Assembly: GCA_041563315.1 (NCBI GenBank)
Contig: JBFFNE010000005.1
Location: forward strand, 4,269-68,268
From: JBFEYJ01 sp041563315
GTDB lineage: Bacteria > Pseudomonadota > Gammaproteobacteria > Thiohalomonadales > Thiohalomonadaceae
Reading direction: 5' to 3'
Length of the DNA stretch: 64,000 bases
Each line of letters begins with the position of its first letter. Within the stretch, counting starts at the first letter, position 1. Both the position numbers and the translations under genes were made by a program. Under the pieces are notes generated by a model. That model was not told where the DNA came from. It did not search any database and saw only the letters and a program-made list of their open reading frames with translations. Below are positions 35,618-44,530 of the stretch, one piece after another.

Positions 35618-38600
35618 TCAGCGGCCAAGCGGAAATCTTCTCCTGCCCATATACCCCATCGACAACAACAGGAATATGGATACCAGGTCCAGGGCACCGC
35701 CGCCACCACCGTTAGCGCTGCTGACATAGGCTCCGCTCATTGCCCTCACCTTCACCGTACGACTGACAGGTACGGCGGCATTGCCGGCACTATCGCTTAC
35801 AGTGTAGGTGAGTGTATAAGCCCCTTCAGTCACCATGTCCACCGTTCCGGTTACCGACACAGCGAGGTCGGTATCGACGTTATCACTCACCGTGGTTCCA
35901 GGGTCGGTGAAACTTGTCCCAAACACGACCGTCATCTGATGATCGCCCTGCAGAGTGATCTCCGGTGCGGTCTGATCAGTGACGTTGACTGTGCGGGTCA
36001 CCGGGGTGGCGGCGTTGCCTGCCGCATCACTTACATCATAGGTAAGGATGTAGCTGCCAACAGTACTGGTATCCACCGTGCCCGTCACCGTAGTAACGAG
36101 CCCGACATCGACATTATCGCTTACGGCAGTGCCCGGGTCCGCGAAGGTGCTGCCGTGAGCCACCGTCATCGGATCATCCCCCAGAAGAGTGATCACCGGT
36201 GCGGTCTGATCAGTGACGTTGACTGTGCGGGTCACCGGGGTGGCGGCATTGCCAGCCGCATCACTGACGTCATAGGTAAGAATGTAACTGCCAACAGTAC
36301 TCGTATCCACCGTGCCCGTCACCGTAGTAACGAGCCCGACATCGACATTATCGCTTACGGCAGTGCCCGGGTCCGCGAAGGTGCTGCCGTGAGCCACCGT
36401 CATCGGATCATCCCCCAGCAGAGTGATCACCGGTGCGGTCTGATCAGTGACGTTGACTGTGCGGGTCACCGGGGTGGCGGCGTTGCCTGCCGCATCACTG
36501 ACATCATAGGTAAGAATGTAACTGCCAACAGTACTCGTATCCACCGTGCCCGTCACCGTGGTAACGAGCCCATCATCGACATTATCGCTTACGGCAGTGC
36601 CCGGGTCCACGAAGGTGCTGCCGTGGGCCACCGTCATCGGGTCATCACCCAGCAAAGTGATCACCGGAACGACTTCGTCAGCGCTTTGCTGGACACTGCC
36701 GGAACTTACTCCCACATAACGAATGGTTGGTTTTTCAGGGTCGACGGCAATAGCCTGTACCGACAGGCTGCTTAAACCCGTGTTGCTTTCGATCCAATTG
36801 GCGCCGCTATCCGTGCTCATGAAAAAGCCACCCTGACTGGTACCTGCGTAGAGAGCAGCGGGAGCAGACGGGTCAAAGGCAATGGACAGAATAGAGAGAC
36901 CGGGCAGCCCCGTGTTACTCCAGTTCGCACCGCTGTCCGTGCTCTTGAAGATGCCACCACCCAAAGTGCCTGCATAGAGGATAGAAGACGTGGCCGGGTC
37001 AATAGCCAAAGAGGTAATTATTGTACTGGTCAAACCGCTGTTGCTGACACTCCAGGTCGCACCACTATCCATACTTACGAAGACGCCTCCCAGTGTGCCC
37101 GCGTACAGGATTGAAGGCGTGGAAGGGTCGATGACCAGGGAGCGTACCGTCAACGTGGTCATGCCACTCTTGTTCTGATTCCAGCTCAGACCGCCGTCGA
37201 CACTCTTAAAGACACCACCACCCCATGTTCCTGCATAGAGGATAGAGGGTGTCATGGGATCGATAACCAACTCATAAACAGCAAGATTGGTCAGGCCACT
37301 GTTGCTGGCGCTCCAACTCACTCCGCTGTCAACACTCTTGAAAACCCCGCCACTCCCAGTCCCGGCATAGAGTGTTGAGGGGGTAACAGGATCGATGGCC
37401 AGGGAATTTAAGATCTGATTTCCCAGGCCGTTACTGCTTGCGCTCCAGTTTGCCCCCCTGTCGGTACTCTTGAAAAGGCCATTACCACTTGTGCCGGCAT
37501 AGAGGGTAGAGGAGATACCAGGATCAATCGCCAGGGAGTAAACAGATAAATTGCTCAGGCCCCGGTTGCCTTCACCCCAGCTCGCGCTGCTATCCAGGCT
37601 CTTGGAAATGCCACGACTTGTCCCTGCATAGAGGGTGGACGGTGTCAGCGGGTCGATCACAAGGGTACGAACGTTCATCGAGCCTATACCGGTGTTGCTG
37701 GCATTCCAGCTCACGCCGTTGTCAGCGCTCCGATAGATGCCCCCTCCCCCAGTACCCGCATAGAGAATGGAAGGCGTGGTCGGATCGATAGCAACGGTAT
37801 AGATATTTGCACCAATAAGCCCGCTGGAACTCCAGCTCACACCGCCATCACTGCTCTTGTAGACACCACTGCTCCATGTGCCCGCATAGAGAGTTGAGGG
37901 TGCGCCGGGATCGATGGCCAATGAGAAGATAACAGCGCTATTAGGCAGGCCACTGCTACTGGAGTTCCAGTTTGCACCGCTATCCGTGCTTATGAAAACA
38001 CCTGAATACGTCCCCGCATAAAGGGTGCTGGATGTGAGCGGATCGAGGGCAATGGTCAAGATGGACGATTGCGTCAGACCGTTACTAGTGGGGATCCAGG
38101 TCATACCCTGATCCATGCTCTTGAAAAGACCACTTCCACTGGTTCCGGCATAAAGAATCGCAGGCGTGGCGGGGTCTATGGCAAGGGCATTGATATACGC
38201 ACTCGTCAGACCGGTGTTACTGGCACTCCAGCTCACGCCACTATCGGTACTCTTGAAAACACCACCAGCTGTCCCCGCATAGAGCGTAGACGGTGTGACT
38301 GGGTGAATAACAAGGGCGTTGACGGTCTGATTGTCCAGCCCACCGTTACGGATGCTCCAGTTCTCTCCGCTATCTGTGCTGACATAAACCCCACCTCCTG
38401 AGGTGCCCGCATAGAGCGTTGTGGGGGTAAGCGGGTCCATCGCCAGCGCAGTGACATTTCCCCCATAGGGTCCGCTGGAGGGGCTCCACATCAGAGCTTG
38501 TGCTATTTGCGGCAAGGTCAGCGAAAGAAGGATAAAGAGAATTCCCAGCCAGGTGTCCGATATAAGCAGATTTTTCCCGGTATCGACAGATTGCATTTGC

Positions 38601-38626
38601 ATGTTCCTTTTTCGGCTTTTGCACAA
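35618..38626 (-). CDS. Secreted double beta-propeller protein with DUF5011 repeats and a GlyGly-CTERM-like tail
   Basis: The protein of up to 1002 residues has a signal sequence (about 20-45; true start may be one of the Met at 9 or 11). Residues about 45-660 hold 14 sortilin/BNR-type repeats, thirteen with LYAGT plus one degenerate (IRYVGV), each about 43 residues with VDSGxxWSxxxxGL. Fourteen repeats would fit two seven-bladed propellers. Four DUF5011-like Ig repeats of about 78 residues (VITLLGDDPMTVAHGSTF) follow, three almost identical. The tail (GGGGGALDLVSIFLLLSMGYMGRRR) resembles a GlyGly-CTERM sorting signal handled by rhombosortase. It is probably secreted or attached to the outer surface; function is unknown. 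Confidence 0.88.
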   Translation of the reverse strand: MCKSRKRNMQMQSVDTGKNLLISDTWLGILFILLSLTLPQIAQALMWSPSSGPYGGNVTALAMDPLTPTTLYAGTSGGGVYVSTDSGENWSIRNGGLDNQTVNALVIHPVTPSTLYAGTAGGVFKSTDSGVSWSASNTGLTSAYINALAIDPATPAILYAGTSGSGLFKSMDQGMTWIPTSNGLTQSSILTIALDPLTSSTLYAGTYSGVFISTDSGANWNSSSSGLPNSAVIFSLAIDPGAPSTLYAGTWSSGVYKSSDGGVSWSSSGLIGANIYTVAIDPTTPSILYAGTGGGGIYRSADNGVSWNASNTGIGSMNVRTLVIDPLTPSTLYAGTSRGISKSLDSSASWGEGNRGLSNLSVYSLAIDPGISSTLYAGTSGNGLFKSTDRGANWSASSNGLGNQILNSLAIDPVTPSTLYAGTGSGGVFKSVDSGVSWSASNSGLTNLAVYELVIDPMTPSILYAGTWGGGVFKSVDGGLSWNQNKSGMTTLTVRSLVIDPSTPSILYAGTLGGVFVSMDSGATWSVSNSGLTSTIITSLAIDPATSSILYAGTLGGGIFKSTDSGANWSNTGLPGLSILSIAFDPSAPAALYAGTSQGGFFMSTDSGANWIESNTGLSSLSVQAIAVDPEKPTIRYVGVSSGSVQQSADEVVPVITLLGDDPMTVAHGSTFVDPGTAVSDNVDDGLVTTVTGTVDTSTVGSYILTYDVSDAAGNAATPVTRTVNVTDQTAPVITLLGDDPMTVAHGSTFADPGTAVSDNVDVGLVTTVTGTVDTSTVGSYILTYDVSDAAGNAATPVTRTVNVTDQTAPVITLLGDDPMTVAHGSTFADPGTAVSDNVDVGLVTTVTGTVDTSTVGSYILTYDVSDAAGNAATPVTRTVNVTDQTAPEITLQGDHQMTVVFGTSFTDPGTTVSDNVDTDLAVSVTGTVDMVTEGAYTLTYTVSDSAGNAAVPVSRTVKVRAMSGAYVSSANGGGGGALDLVSIFLLLSMGYMGRRRFPLGR
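35735..36665 (-). repeat. Four tandem 234-bp DUF5011 repeats
   Basis: Units start near 36665, 36430, 36196 and 35962 (minus strand). The first three differ by only a few bases; the fourth, nearest the gene end, is more diverged. The close identity suggests recent duplication or gene conversion. Confidence 0.85.
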
Positions 38627-38929
38627 ATCCTAGTGGTCGGGAACAGGAATGCCGGTCGGTGCCCGCCCCATATTTCCGGGGTAACGACCTTATGAAGAGG
38701 CCGCTAACCACCTGACAGGGGTAGAAGAAGACATGAGGGCATAGTGAGAAAGTCAGAACACGGAGGGGTGAAGCCTCGACCTGGTTTCATAAGAAACCGA
38801 GGTGGATAAATTTCGCGCAGGAGTAAGCTTTTCAGCTCGCTGGTTAACGATTATGAGGTGCAATTCCCGGATAAAGGTGAGAGAAAACAACTACTGGCAA
38901 CCCGGCCGGTATTGACCGAATTATGCCGT
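38627..38929. other. Intergenic region between the propeller gene and ectR
   Basis: No gene is seen. It should hold the propeller promoter and the 3' end of ectR; no clear hairpin terminator or promoter pair was found. Confidence 0.4.
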
Positions 38930-39445
38930 CTACCGACCTTCAGAAGTGGCATCCCACTCTTCGACCGGAGCAATCGCATCCAGTGCCTGACGGGTATCCA
39001 GCACAGGGGCGGCATCAATATCCTGTGCGTCCATCATCTCCGCCAGACGCTGCAGGGAGGCCAGAATCTGGTGCTGTTCCCAGTCCTTGAGCTCTTCAAA
39101 ACGCTGAATAAAACGTTCTTGCAACAGGGTAGGTGCCGATGCCAGCTGTGTCTTTCCCTCTTCGGTCAGCGTGACAAAGACCTTGCGTCGATCCGTGTGG
39201 GAGCGAATGCGCTGAATCAATTCACGCTTTTCTAATCGATCGAGGATAGAGGTCACCGTACCTTGGCTAAGGTTCACCTCCCGAGCCAGTTCACCTGCAC
39301 TCATCTCCTTATGCACCCCCAGCGCCTGCAGCACCAGCAATTGCGGACCGGTGAACCCCGAGTTCTGCATCAGCCGGCGGGAACGCATGTCGATTGCGCG
39401 GATGATGCGACGCAGGGAAATCAGTACATCAGTCGTTCTTTCCAT
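38930..39445 (-). CDS. ectR: MarR-family regulator of ectoine genes
   Basis: The 171-residue winged-helix protein has the MarR core: TGPQLLVLQALGVHKEMSAGELAREVNLSQGTVTSILDRLEKREL and the wing IRSHTDRRKVFVTLTEEG. Its place directly divergent from ectA matches EctR1 of halophilic methylotrophs and other salt-tolerant bacteria, where it represses ectABC-ask. Palindromes TTTGTATACAAA and TTTGTCCACAAA between the two genes are the probable binding sites. Its own start is MERTTDVLISLRRIIRAID. Confidence 0.9.
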   Translation of the reverse strand: MERTTDVLISLRRIIRAIDMRSRRLMQNSGFTGPQLLVLQALGVHKEMSAGELAREVNLSQGTVTSILDRLEKRELIQRIRSHTDRRKVFVTLTEEGKTQLASAPTLLQERFIQRFEELKDWEQHQILASLQRLAEMMDAQDIDAAPVLDTRQALDAIAPVEEWDATSEGR

Positions 39446-39556
39446 TACCCCTCACAACAGGTGCTATACATAAGGAAATACACGCTCAGACAGAAAAACT
39501 AGTTTCTATACAAAAGGTATACGGTTAGCAAATAACCCTAAAAAACAGTGATAAAC

Positions 39557-39586
39557 TTGATTTCAGCCCTATCACCCTCATATAAT
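39557..39586 (+). promoter_or_regulatory. ectABC-ask promoter
   Basis: TTGATT (39557-39562), an 18-base spacer and TATAAT (39581-39586) form a sigma-70-type promoter with the exact -10 consensus, about 75 bases before ectA. Confidence 0.7.
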
Positions 39587-39600
39587 AGCCAAACAAATCA

Positions 39601-39627
39601 TTTGTATACAAACTATTTGTCCACAAA
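39601..39627. promoter_or_regulatory. Probable EctR operators
   Basis: TTTGTATACAAA (39601-39612) and TTTGTCCACAAA (39616-39627) are tandem palindromes just downstream of the -10, where bound EctR would block transcription. A similar half-site (CTATACAAAAGG) lies closer to ectR at about 39507. The word differs from the published EctR1 site of Methylomicrobium, so the assignment is inferred from position. Confidence 0.55.
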
Positions 39628-39660
39628 CGATTTACCAGCCTATAACCCACAAGGTTAATA

Positions 39661-40161
39661 ATGACTGAAAATAACCCAATCACTCTCCGCCTCCCACAAC
39701 TAGAGGACGGTAAGGCGGTTCACGAGCTAATTAAACGCTGCCCGCCGCTGGATGTTAACTCCAGCTACAACTATTTTTTGCTTTGCAGCCATTTTCGCGA
39801 CACCTGCGTGGTAGCTGAAGCCAATGACCAAATCGTCGGTTTTCTTTCCGCCTATCTCATTCCCGCCCGCCCTGACACGCTATTTATCTGGCAGGTGGCA
39901 GTAGATGAAACCGCCCGCGGCTCAGGTCTTGCCGGGCGCATGCTGGAGCATGTCGCCGAGCGTCCTGACTGTGCGCACGTTTGCGCAATGGAAACCACTA
40001 TTTCACCCTCTAATCTATCTTCCAGACGTGTCTTCGAACGGTTCGCCGAGAAGCATCAGGCTGAGACCAGCGAAGAGACCTTTCTCGAGGCCAAACACTT
40101 CGGTGCTGAGGCTCACGAAGATGAACGCCTGATACGCATCGGGCCTCTGGAATTAACATAG
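39661..40161 (+). CDS. ectA: L-2,4-diaminobutyrate acetyltransferase
   Basis: The 166-residue GNAT-fold enzyme acetylates diaminobutyrate, second step of ectoine synthesis. ITLRLPQLEDGKAVHELIKRCPPLDVNSSYNYFLLCSHF and IWQVAVDETARGSGLAGRML (acetyl-CoA loop), and METTISPSNLSSRRVFERFA are diagnostic of EctA. First gene of the ectABC-ask operon. Confidence 0.97.
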   Translation: MTENNPITLRLPQLEDGKAVHELIKRCPPLDVNSSYNYFLLCSHFRDTCVVAEANDQIVGFLSAYLIPARPDTLFIWQVAVDETARGSGLAGRMLEHVAERPDCAHVCAMETTISPSNLSSRRVFERFAEKHQAETSEETFLEAKHFGAEAHEDERLIRIGPLELT

Positions 40162-40184
40162 ATTATGCAATCGGAGAACAAGCA

Positions 40185-41462
40185 ATGAGAATTTTTGAAG
40201 AAATGGAATCAGAAGTACGTGGTTACGTACGCTCCTTCCCGGCGATCTTCGACACCGCCAAGGGCTCGTTCATTTATGACGAGCATGGTAACAAGTTCAT
40301 CGACTTCTTTGCCGGTGCCGGTACGCTCAACTACGGCCACAACAATCCGATCATCAGCGAGGCGCTGATCGAGTACCTGCAGCGTGATGGGATCGTCCAT
40401 GCGCTGGACAAGGCGACGGTGGCGAAAAAGAACTTCCTGCAGAAGTTCCGTGACACCATCCTGACGCCGCGTAACCTGAACTACAAGATCCAGTTCACCG
40501 GCCCCACCGGCACCAATTCGGTGGAGACCGCACTGAAGCTGGCCCGTATGGTCAAGCGCCGCTCCAACGTCATTGCCTTCACCAACGGCTACCACGGTCT
40601 CACCATGGGAGCCCTGGCAGTCACCGGTAACGACTTCTACCGTGATGAGTCGTACGGGGCACGCAACAACGCCGACTCAGTACCCTTCGACGGCTACTTC
40701 GGCCCGGACGTGAACACCATCGACTACCTGCGCAAGTTCCTGGAGGACGGCTCCTCCGGCATCGACCTGCCGGCAGCGATTATCGTCGAAACCGTACAGG
40801 GTGAGGGTGGGATCAACGTCGCCAGCGTCACGTGGCTGCAGGAGCTTTCCGAGCTGTGCCATGAGTTCGACATCCTGCTGATCATCGACGACATTCAGGT
40901 GGGTAACGGCCGAACCGGTACCTTCTTCAGCTTTGAACGCGCCGGCATCAAGCCCGACATGGTCTGTATGTCCAAGTCGATCGGTGGCGGCCTGCCGATG
41001 GCCATCCTGCTCATGCGCCCCGAACTGGACCAGTGGCAGCCCGGTGAGCATACCGGAACCTTCCGCGGCAACAACCTCGCCTTCGTCGCCGCCGATCAGG
41101 CGCTGACCTATTGGGAAAATGATGATTTTGCCGAATCGGTCAAGTACAAAGGGGCGATCATGGAAGAGGAGCTGGGTAAAATCGCTGAAAAATACCCACA
41201 GCTCGACATCGAACTACGCGGCCTTGGCATGGTCTGGGGGCTGGATATTCCGCGCCCTGGCTTTGCCGGTGAAGTCTCAAAGGAGGCCTTCGCCAATAAA
41301 CTCATCATCGAGCTGGCCGGTGCGGACGACGATGTGGTCAAGTTTCTGCCGGCACTGACCATCGAAGAAGAGACACTGCGTGAAGGGCTTGCCCTGATCG
41401 ACAAGGCCATCGGAGACGTGCTCAGCCGCAGCGATGATGCACGCAAAGGGGTGAGCGCATGA
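40185..41462 (+). CDS. ectB: Diaminobutyrate-2-oxoglutarate transaminase
   Basis: The 425-residue PLP enzyme converts aspartate semialdehyde to diaminobutyrate, first committed step of ectoine synthesis. It shows MRIFEEMESEVRGYVRSFP, FFAGAGTLNYGHN, FTGPTGTNSVETALKLAR, LIIDDIQVGNGRTGTFFSFE and MVCMSKSIGGGLPMA, where the Lys binds PLP. The stop overlaps the ectC start. AGAACAAGCA precedes the ATG. Confidence 0.98.
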   Translation: MRIFEEMESEVRGYVRSFPAIFDTAKGSFIYDEHGNKFIDFFAGAGTLNYGHNNPIISEALIEYLQRDGIVHALDKATVAKKNFLQKFRDTILTPRNLNYKIQFTGPTGTNSVETALKLARMVKRRSNVIAFTNGYHGLTMGALAVTGNDFYRDESYGARNNADSVPFDGYFGPDVNTIDYLRKFLEDGSSGIDLPAAIIVETVQGEGGINVASVTWLQELSELCHEFDILLIIDDIQVGNGRTGTFFSFERAGIKPDMVCMSKSIGGGLPMAILLMRPELDQWQPGEHTGTFRGNNLAFVAADQALTYWENDDFAESVKYKGAIMEEELGKIAEKYPQLDIELRGLGMVWGLDIPRPGFAGEVSKEAFANKLIIELAGADDDVVKFLPALTIEEETLREGLALIDKAIGDVLSRSDDARKGVSA

Positions 41463-41884
41463 TTGTCCGCACCCTCGACGAGATCAAGGGCTCCGATCGC
41501 GAGGTCCACGCCGAAAACGGCAACTGGGTGAGCCGCCGCTTCGTCCTCGACAACGACAACGCGGGGTTTTCCTTCCACGAGACCATCATCAAGGCCGGCA
41601 CCGAGACCCACATCTGGTACAAGAACCATATCGAGGCGGTCTACTGTGTCGCCGGCGACGGCGAGATCGAGGATCTGAAAACCGGCAAGAACTACCCGAT
41701 CAAGGACGGCACTATGTACCTGCTCAACAACCACGATGAGCACCTGCTGCGCGGCGGAAAAGAAGACATGCGCCTGATCTGCGCCTTCAACCCGCCGGTC
41801 ACAGGCCGCGAACACCACGACGCGGACGGCGCCTACGCGCCGCACCCGCGCGCCGCCGAGTGGGAAGCTGTGCGGAACAAATAG
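41459..41884 (+). CDS. ectC: L-ectoine synthase
   Basis: The 141-residue cupin enzyme cyclises N-gamma-acetyl-diaminobutyrate to ectoine. MIVRTLDEIKGSDREVHAENGNWVSRRFVLDNDNAGFSFHETII, then THIWYKNHIEAVYCVAGDGEIEDL and YLLNNHDEHLLRGG with metal-binding residues, are typical. It overlaps ectB by four bases. No ectD hydroxylase gene is seen, so ectoine, not hydroxyectoine, is the expected product from this locus. Confidence 0.98.
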   Translation: MIVRTLDEIKGSDREVHAENGNWVSRRFVLDNDNAGFSFHETIIKAGTETHIWYKNHIEAVYCVAGDGEIEDLKTGKNYPIKDGTMYLLNNHDEHLLRGGKEDMRLICAFNPPVTGREHHDADGAYAPHPRAAEWEAVRNK

Positions 41885-41900
41885 AGGCAAAACCCATTTT

Positions 41901-42000
41901 TCACCGCAAAGACACAAAGGTTTCAGGACCGAGGTTCTCACCTGCGGCAGCAAGCTCTTTTATCATGCCCCCTCCATGTCCCTTTGCGCCTTTGCGGTGA
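41901..42000. repeat. Inverted GCAAAG-rich intergenic element, copy 4
   Basis: The left end TCACCGCAAAGACACAAAGG and the right end CCTTTGCGCCTTTGCGGTGA form a 20-base inverted repeat with two mismatches. It is inserted between ectC and ask inside the operon. Confidence 0.75.
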
Positions 42001-42026
42001 ATTTATTTTCATAACGGGAGACTCCC

Positions 42027-43457
42027 ATGCAACACACCGTCGAGAAGATTGGCGGCACTTCCATGAGCAATTACCAGGCGGTGCGCGACAATATTATCTG
42101 CCGTAACAGGGAGAACCCTTACGGCAGTATCTTTGTTGTCTCCGCCTACGGCGGCATCACCAATCGCCTGCTGGAGCACAAGAAAAGCGGCCATCCCGGC
42201 GTCTATGCCCTGTTCACCGCTGCCGAGGACGAGAGTGCCTGGCGCATCGCCCTGCACAACCTGCGCGAATATCTGTACGAACTCAATGGCGCATTATTTG
42301 GTGATAAGGCACTGCTATCGGAGTCGAATGACTTTATCGATCAACGCCTGATGGAAGCCGAGCGAGTACTCGATAATCTGCAGGCGCTATGTGAGCACGG
42401 CCACTTCGAACTGGAAGATCACCTGCTGACAGTGCGCGAAATGCTCGCCAGCATTGGCGAGGCACACAGCGCCTGGAACACCAGTCACCTGCTACAGAAC
42501 GAGGGGGTCAACGCCCGTTTTGTCGACCTCTCCGGCTGGAATGCTGTGGAAGCACAGTCGCTCGATGCCGTCATCGAACAGGCCTTTGCCGACATCGACC
42601 TGACCCGAGAGCTCCCCATCGTTACCGGCTACGCCCACTGCAGCGAAGGGCTGATGGCCAGCTTCGACCGCGGCTACAGCGAAATGACCTTCAGCCGCAT
42701 CGCCGTGCTCACCGGCGCCAGCGAGGCGGTTATCCATAAGGAGTATCACCTCAGCACCGCCGACCCGGCGGTGGTAGGTGAAGAGAACATCGTCGCCATC
42801 GGTCGCACCAATTACGATGTGGCCGACCAACTGGCCAACCTGGGAATGGAAGCGATCCACCCACGCGCGGCCAAGGGCCTGCGCCAGAACAATATTCCGC
42901 TGCGCATCAAAAATACCTTCGAGCCGGAGCACAGCGGCACCCTGATCACAGGCGACTACATCAGCAGCACCCCCTGCGTGGAGATCATCGCCGGACGCAA
43001 GCAGATCCATGCTATCGAACTGTTCGACCAGGAGATGGTCGGCAAGAGCGGCGAATACGAAAAAGCGCTGCTCGATCTGTTCCGCCGCTTCCGTGCCCAG
43101 GTGATCACCAAGGACATCAACGCCAACACCGTCACCCATTACCTCGGCTGCAACCTGAAAACGGTCAAACGGGTCATGCGGGCAATCAAGGAGCGGTTCC
43201 CAGGCGCCGAGACAGACCAGCGCAAGGTTGCTATCGTCTCCTGCATCGGCAGTGATATGCAGGTACCGGGACTACTGGCCAGGGCAGTGCGTGCACTCGC
43301 CGATGAATCGATCAGCATTGTTGCCATGCACCAGTCGATGCGCCAGGTGGATATGCAGTTCATTATTGATAATGAGGATTATGAAGTGGCGGTGCGTAGC
43401 CTGCACAACGGCCTCATTGAGCCGCACAACTATGGCGAGGCCATATGCGCTGCTTAA
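42027..43457 (+). CDS. ask: Ectoine-type aspartokinase
   Basis: The 476-residue kinase makes aspartyl phosphate, feeding aspartate semialdehyde into ectoine synthesis. MQHTVEKIGGTSMSNYQAVRDN is the Ask_Ect N-terminus, where the usual KFGG motif is KIGGTS; FSRIAVLTGASEAVIHKEYHLSTADP is also typical. The C-terminal part (VAIVSCIGSDMQVPGLLARAVRALADESISIVAMHQSM) holds ACT-like regulatory repeats. Ask_Ect enzymes are described as less sensitive to feedback. It ends inside the next gene. Confidence 0.96.
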   Translation: MQHTVEKIGGTSMSNYQAVRDNIICRNRENPYGSIFVVSAYGGITNRLLEHKKSGHPGVYALFTAAEDESAWRIALHNLREYLYELNGALFGDKALLSESNDFIDQRLMEAERVLDNLQALCEHGHFELEDHLLTVREMLASIGEAHSAWNTSHLLQNEGVNARFVDLSGWNAVEAQSLDAVIEQAFADIDLTRELPIVTGYAHCSEGLMASFDRGYSEMTFSRIAVLTGASEAVIHKEYHLSTADPAVVGEENIVAIGRTNYDVADQLANLGMEAIHPRAAKGLRQNNIPLRIKNTFEPEHSGTLITGDYISSTPCVEIIAGRKQIHAIELFDQEMVGKSGEYEKALLDLFRRFRAQVITKDINANTVTHYLGCNLKTVKRVMRAIKERFPGAETDQRKVAIVSCIGSDMQVPGLLARAVRALADESISIVAMHQSMRQVDMQFIIDNEDYEVAVRSLHNGLIEPHNYGEAICAA

Positions 43458-44359
43458 TCCTCTCGCTGGTACTGTTATCCGTAATGCCGGGCGGCACTCT
43501 CTACGCAGCCGAAGAGGAAAAGCGCGTCTTGGGCGAAGCCGAAGCGTCGGTGGAACAGCTGAAGAAGCCGCTCTACAACCCCTTTGTCGAACGCTATGTA
43601 CTGGATGAGCTAAAGAGTCTGCGGACAGAACTGCAACAACAGCGGGTCGATTTCGCCGAGAAATTTGCTGACACTCATCTAAAGGCATCGGATCGCGCTA
43701 TCCAGTACACCACCAGCACGATCAACAACATCTTCTATATCATTGCGGCCGGTGCCTCGATCTTCGTCCTGGTCGGCTGGACCTCTCTGCGTGACATCCG
43801 TCACCGCCTTGAGGAAGTGGTGGAGACCAAGGTCGGCCAAATCACCGAAGATTACGAAAAGCGGGTCTACAGTCTGGAGCAGAAGCTGAAGGACCGCACC
43901 GAGCGCATCATCACCGCGCAGGAGGAGATCGCCCGCACCAACACCCTCCACTCCCTGTGGATGCGTGCCGGGTTGGAGGCCACGCCGCAATCAAGGATCG
44001 AGGTCTACGATAAAATCCTGGCGATAAACCCCGACGACGTTGAAGCGCTTACCTACAAAGCCGATGCCGTGCTTGAACTGGGCGAGGCGGAATGGGCGCT
44101 CAACCTTTGCGATAAGGCCCTATCCTTTAATCAAAATTATGCCTACGCCCATTATCAACGGGCCTGCGCCAACGCCACCCTCGGACAATTGGAACAGGCG
44201 GCGAATGAGCTGGAACGGGCCGTGGAACTATCCGGCCCTTACCTGGAAGAGGCGCGAAGCGATCAGAGTCTTGCCAGACTACGCGACTCGGGCCTGGTTG
44301 ATCATCTTTTTAGCAATGACAATACAGAACCGCAGATCACCACGGCTGCAGAAAAATAA
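43445..44359 (+). CDS. Membrane-anchored coiled-coil and TPR protein
   Basis: The 304-residue protein starts inside the last codons of ask (13-base overlap), so it may be translated by coupling and belongs to the ectoine transcript. It has an N-terminal signal-like stretch (about 1-21), a membrane helix (about 93-113, IFYIIAAGASIFVLVGW), a coiled coil (about 120-160) and about three TPR units (about 165-270; AINPDDVEALTYKADAVLELGEAEWAL, KALSFNQNYAYAHYQRACANATLGQLEQA). I do not recognise a named family. TPR parts usually bind proteins. A role in ectoine synthesis or osmotic sensing is possible only by position. Confidence 0.82.
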   Translation: MRCLILSLVLLSVMPGGTLYAAEEEKRVLGEAEASVEQLKKPLYNPFVERYVLDELKSLRTELQQQRVDFAEKFADTHLKASDRAIQYTTSTINNIFYIIAAGASIFVLVGWTSLRDIRHRLEEVVETKVGQITEDYEKRVYSLEQKLKDRTERIITAQEEIARTNTLHSLWMRAGLEATPQSRIEVYDKILAINPDDVEALTYKADAVLELGEAEWALNLCDKALSFNQNYAYAHYQRACANATLGQLEQAANELERAVELSGPYLEEARSDQSLARLRDSGLVDHLFSNDNTEPQITTAAEK

Positions 44360-44530
44360 ATTCATCCCCACAGCAAAGTCTGAGGGTAACCCGAAGGGAT
44401 AATGACTCCCGCAGCGTTGATACGCACGCTCTAAACATATACCGACCCTGCACGAAAAATGAGCCGGCTCCCGATCTCTTTTCGCCATGCCATCAGGCCT
44501 TGAGGGAGGTATTGCGCAAGTCAATTTTGT

